DNA from: an uncultured Zetaproteobacteria bacterium
GTDB lineage: Bacteria > Pseudomonadota > Zetaproteobacteria > Mariprofundales > Mariprofundaceae
Assembly (NCBI GenBank): GCA_947311795.1
Contig: CAMZLX010000143.1
Coordinates: 1 to 16,522 of the forward strand
Length of the DNA stretch: 16,522 nt
Reading direction: 5' to 3'
Shown: positions 15,896 to 16,522 of the stretch, piece after piece
Numbering within the stretch: the first letter of the stretch is position 1
How the letters are laid out: each line of letters begins with the position of its first letter
The notes under the pieces: model-generated
Database searches by the model: none
Told to the model about the DNA's origin: nothing
What the model saw: only the letters and a program-made list of their open reading frames with translations
Made by a program: the position numbers and the translations under genes

Positions 15896-15932
15896 TTGAC
15901 ACACACACCATCTTACTTCACATTCCTATAAT
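15896..15932 (+). promoter_or_regulatory. Perfect -35 and -10 hexamers at non-standard 25-base spacing
   Basis: TTGACA (15896-15901) and TATAAT (15927-15932) both match the sigma70 consensus exactly, but 25 bases lie between them instead of about 17. A five-unit AC run (15899-15908) straddles the -35 and spacer. TATAAT sits just before the ribosome site of the next gene. As it stands this is not a normal promoter; the boxes may be used separately or be chance. Confidence 0.2.
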
Positions 15933-15944
15933 AGGGAGAAACTC

Positions 15945-16313
15945 ATGGATCTTAAATACTTACTGTTAGTAACTGCGTTATTACCTTTATCTTCACAGGC
16001 AATTGAGGTTAACAAGAAAGACTGGATCAATGCCATGTCTACAGCCTTGCCTACAGCCTTATGCAGTTCTAACCAGTATTTTCGCAAGTGTTTCAGTGTC
16101 TCTGCTCAAAAGTGCGAAGAAACCATGTCATCAGCAACTCGAATATGTCTAAGTAAAAGTAAGAAGCACATCCCTAATACTTTAATTCAACCTGAAGATG
16201 GTACTCATTGGGGGACTATTGTTGGTAAATGTGTTGGTGAAGCATATGAGTTAACATTAATAACCAAACGGCATAACAACGTAACATGTAATAATATTAG
16301 CAATTGGCAATAA
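15945..16313 (+). CDS. Small secreted six-cysteine protein of unknown function
   Basis: I do not recognise a named family. The 122-residue product starts with a clear Sec signal peptide (MDLKYLLLVTALLPLSSQA), probably cut after residue 19. The mature part of about 103 residues has six cysteines (40, 49, 57, 68, 96, 115), an even number that suggests three disulfides in the periplasm or outside the cell. Conserved-looking pieces are YFRKCF (45-50), SATRICL and a GTHWGTIVGKCVGEAYE stretch (86-102). A strong GGGAG site (15934-15938) lies six bases before the ATG, so translation is likely. It follows the palindrome cluster and faces a minus-strand gene whose end is at 16366. No transmembrane segment beyond the signal and no catalytic motif is seen. 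Confidence 0.75.
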   Translation: MDLKYLLLVTALLPLSSQAIEVNKKDWINAMSTALPTALCSSNQYFRKCFSVSAQKCEETMSSATRICLSKSKKHIPNTLIQPEDGTHWGTIVGKCVGEAYELTLITKRHNNVTCNNISNWQ

Positions 16314-16365
16314 AAGCAAAGTAACCTCTAGTGCACCGCCCCTTCAACTCTCCTATTATGACACT

Positions 16366-16522
16366 CTATTTCGGATAAGTATAAAAAACGTAAGACGTAG
16401 AATAATCCGAAAACTCGAAATACACTTTCTTCTCGTTGCGGTCTGCCACCATATTCAAATTCTCATCCAAAATACCATAACCGAAGCGGTATGGTCTAGG
16501 CGTATCATCGGTGGTGGAAACC
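16366..16522 (-). CDS. C-terminal end of an unrecognised protein (runs off right edge)
   Basis: An open frame enters from the right edge on the minus strand and runs 51 codons to a TAG at 16368-16366. The visible end contains RPYRFGYGILDENLN, KKVYFEFSDY and a final FYTYPK; it is rich in aromatic and charged residues. I do not recognise the family. It is convergent with the six-cysteine protein gene, with a 52-base gap that shows no clear terminator hairpin. The open length of 51 codons alone is weak evidence, but the frame ends cleanly and no competing gene occupies the DNA. Confidence 0.5.
   Translation of the reverse strand, partial: VSTTDDTPRPYRFGYGILDENLNMVADRNEKKVYFEFSDYSTSYVFYTYPK

Noticed and set aside
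15682..15944. Insertion sequence or CRISPR array in the gap after the PiT gene
   Set aside because: There is no transposase frame, and the repeats are inverted arms with no regularly spaced direct repeats and spacers.

Overview
The window looks like an ordinary chromosomal stretch of a Gram-negative proteobacterium with moderate to low GC. Evidence for this is an outer-membrane FadL-type barrel, a lipobox lipoprotein, an E. coli-like glmU-glmS pair and Shine-Dalgarno sites before most genes. A gamma- or zetaproteobacterium fits the gene content, but the sequence alone does not fix the taxon. Nothing here is a transposase, phage gene, CRISPR array, tRNA or rRNA.

Layout. Positions 1-1134 (minus): biotin synthase bioB, overlapped by the start of argH (argininosuccinate lyase), which runs off the left edge. 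Positions 1218-4717 (minus): a two-gene unit with a large surface-type lipoprotein lipase of the VolA/Pla-1/cef kind, then 9 bases later a FadL-like fatty-acid porin, ending in a strong rho-independent terminator. The pair suggests extracellular lipid hydrolysis coupled to uptake of the released fatty acids. Positions 4718-4838: a compact divergent promoter region. Positions 4839-5876 (plus): a sequence-divergent HemF-type coproporphyrinogen III oxidase.

Positions 5961-11090 (plus): glmU and glmS, overlapping by one base, make UDP-GlcNAc precursors for the envelope. Ten bases later comes a membrane-anchored Sel1-repeat protein that appears to belong to the same operon. Positions 11173-14502 (plus): a large SWIM-finger SNF2 ATPase. 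Positions 14560-15681 (plus): a PiT-family anion (phosphate-type) transporter with an unusual second signature motif.

Positions 15682-15944 are the least ordinary part. This gene-free stretch holds a tandem decamer, a roughly 114-base multi-armed imperfect palindrome and two overlapping, mutually exclusive hairpins. It looks like a small non-autonomous repeat or a structured RNA locus. After it come a short secreted protein with six cysteines (15945-16313, plus) and the C-terminal end of an unrecognised minus-strand gene (16366-16522).

Most of the window is housekeeping metabolism. The points that deserve follow-up are the lipase-FadL pair, the divergent HemF, the Sel1 protein tied to glmUS, and the palindrome cluster at 15.7-15.9 kb.
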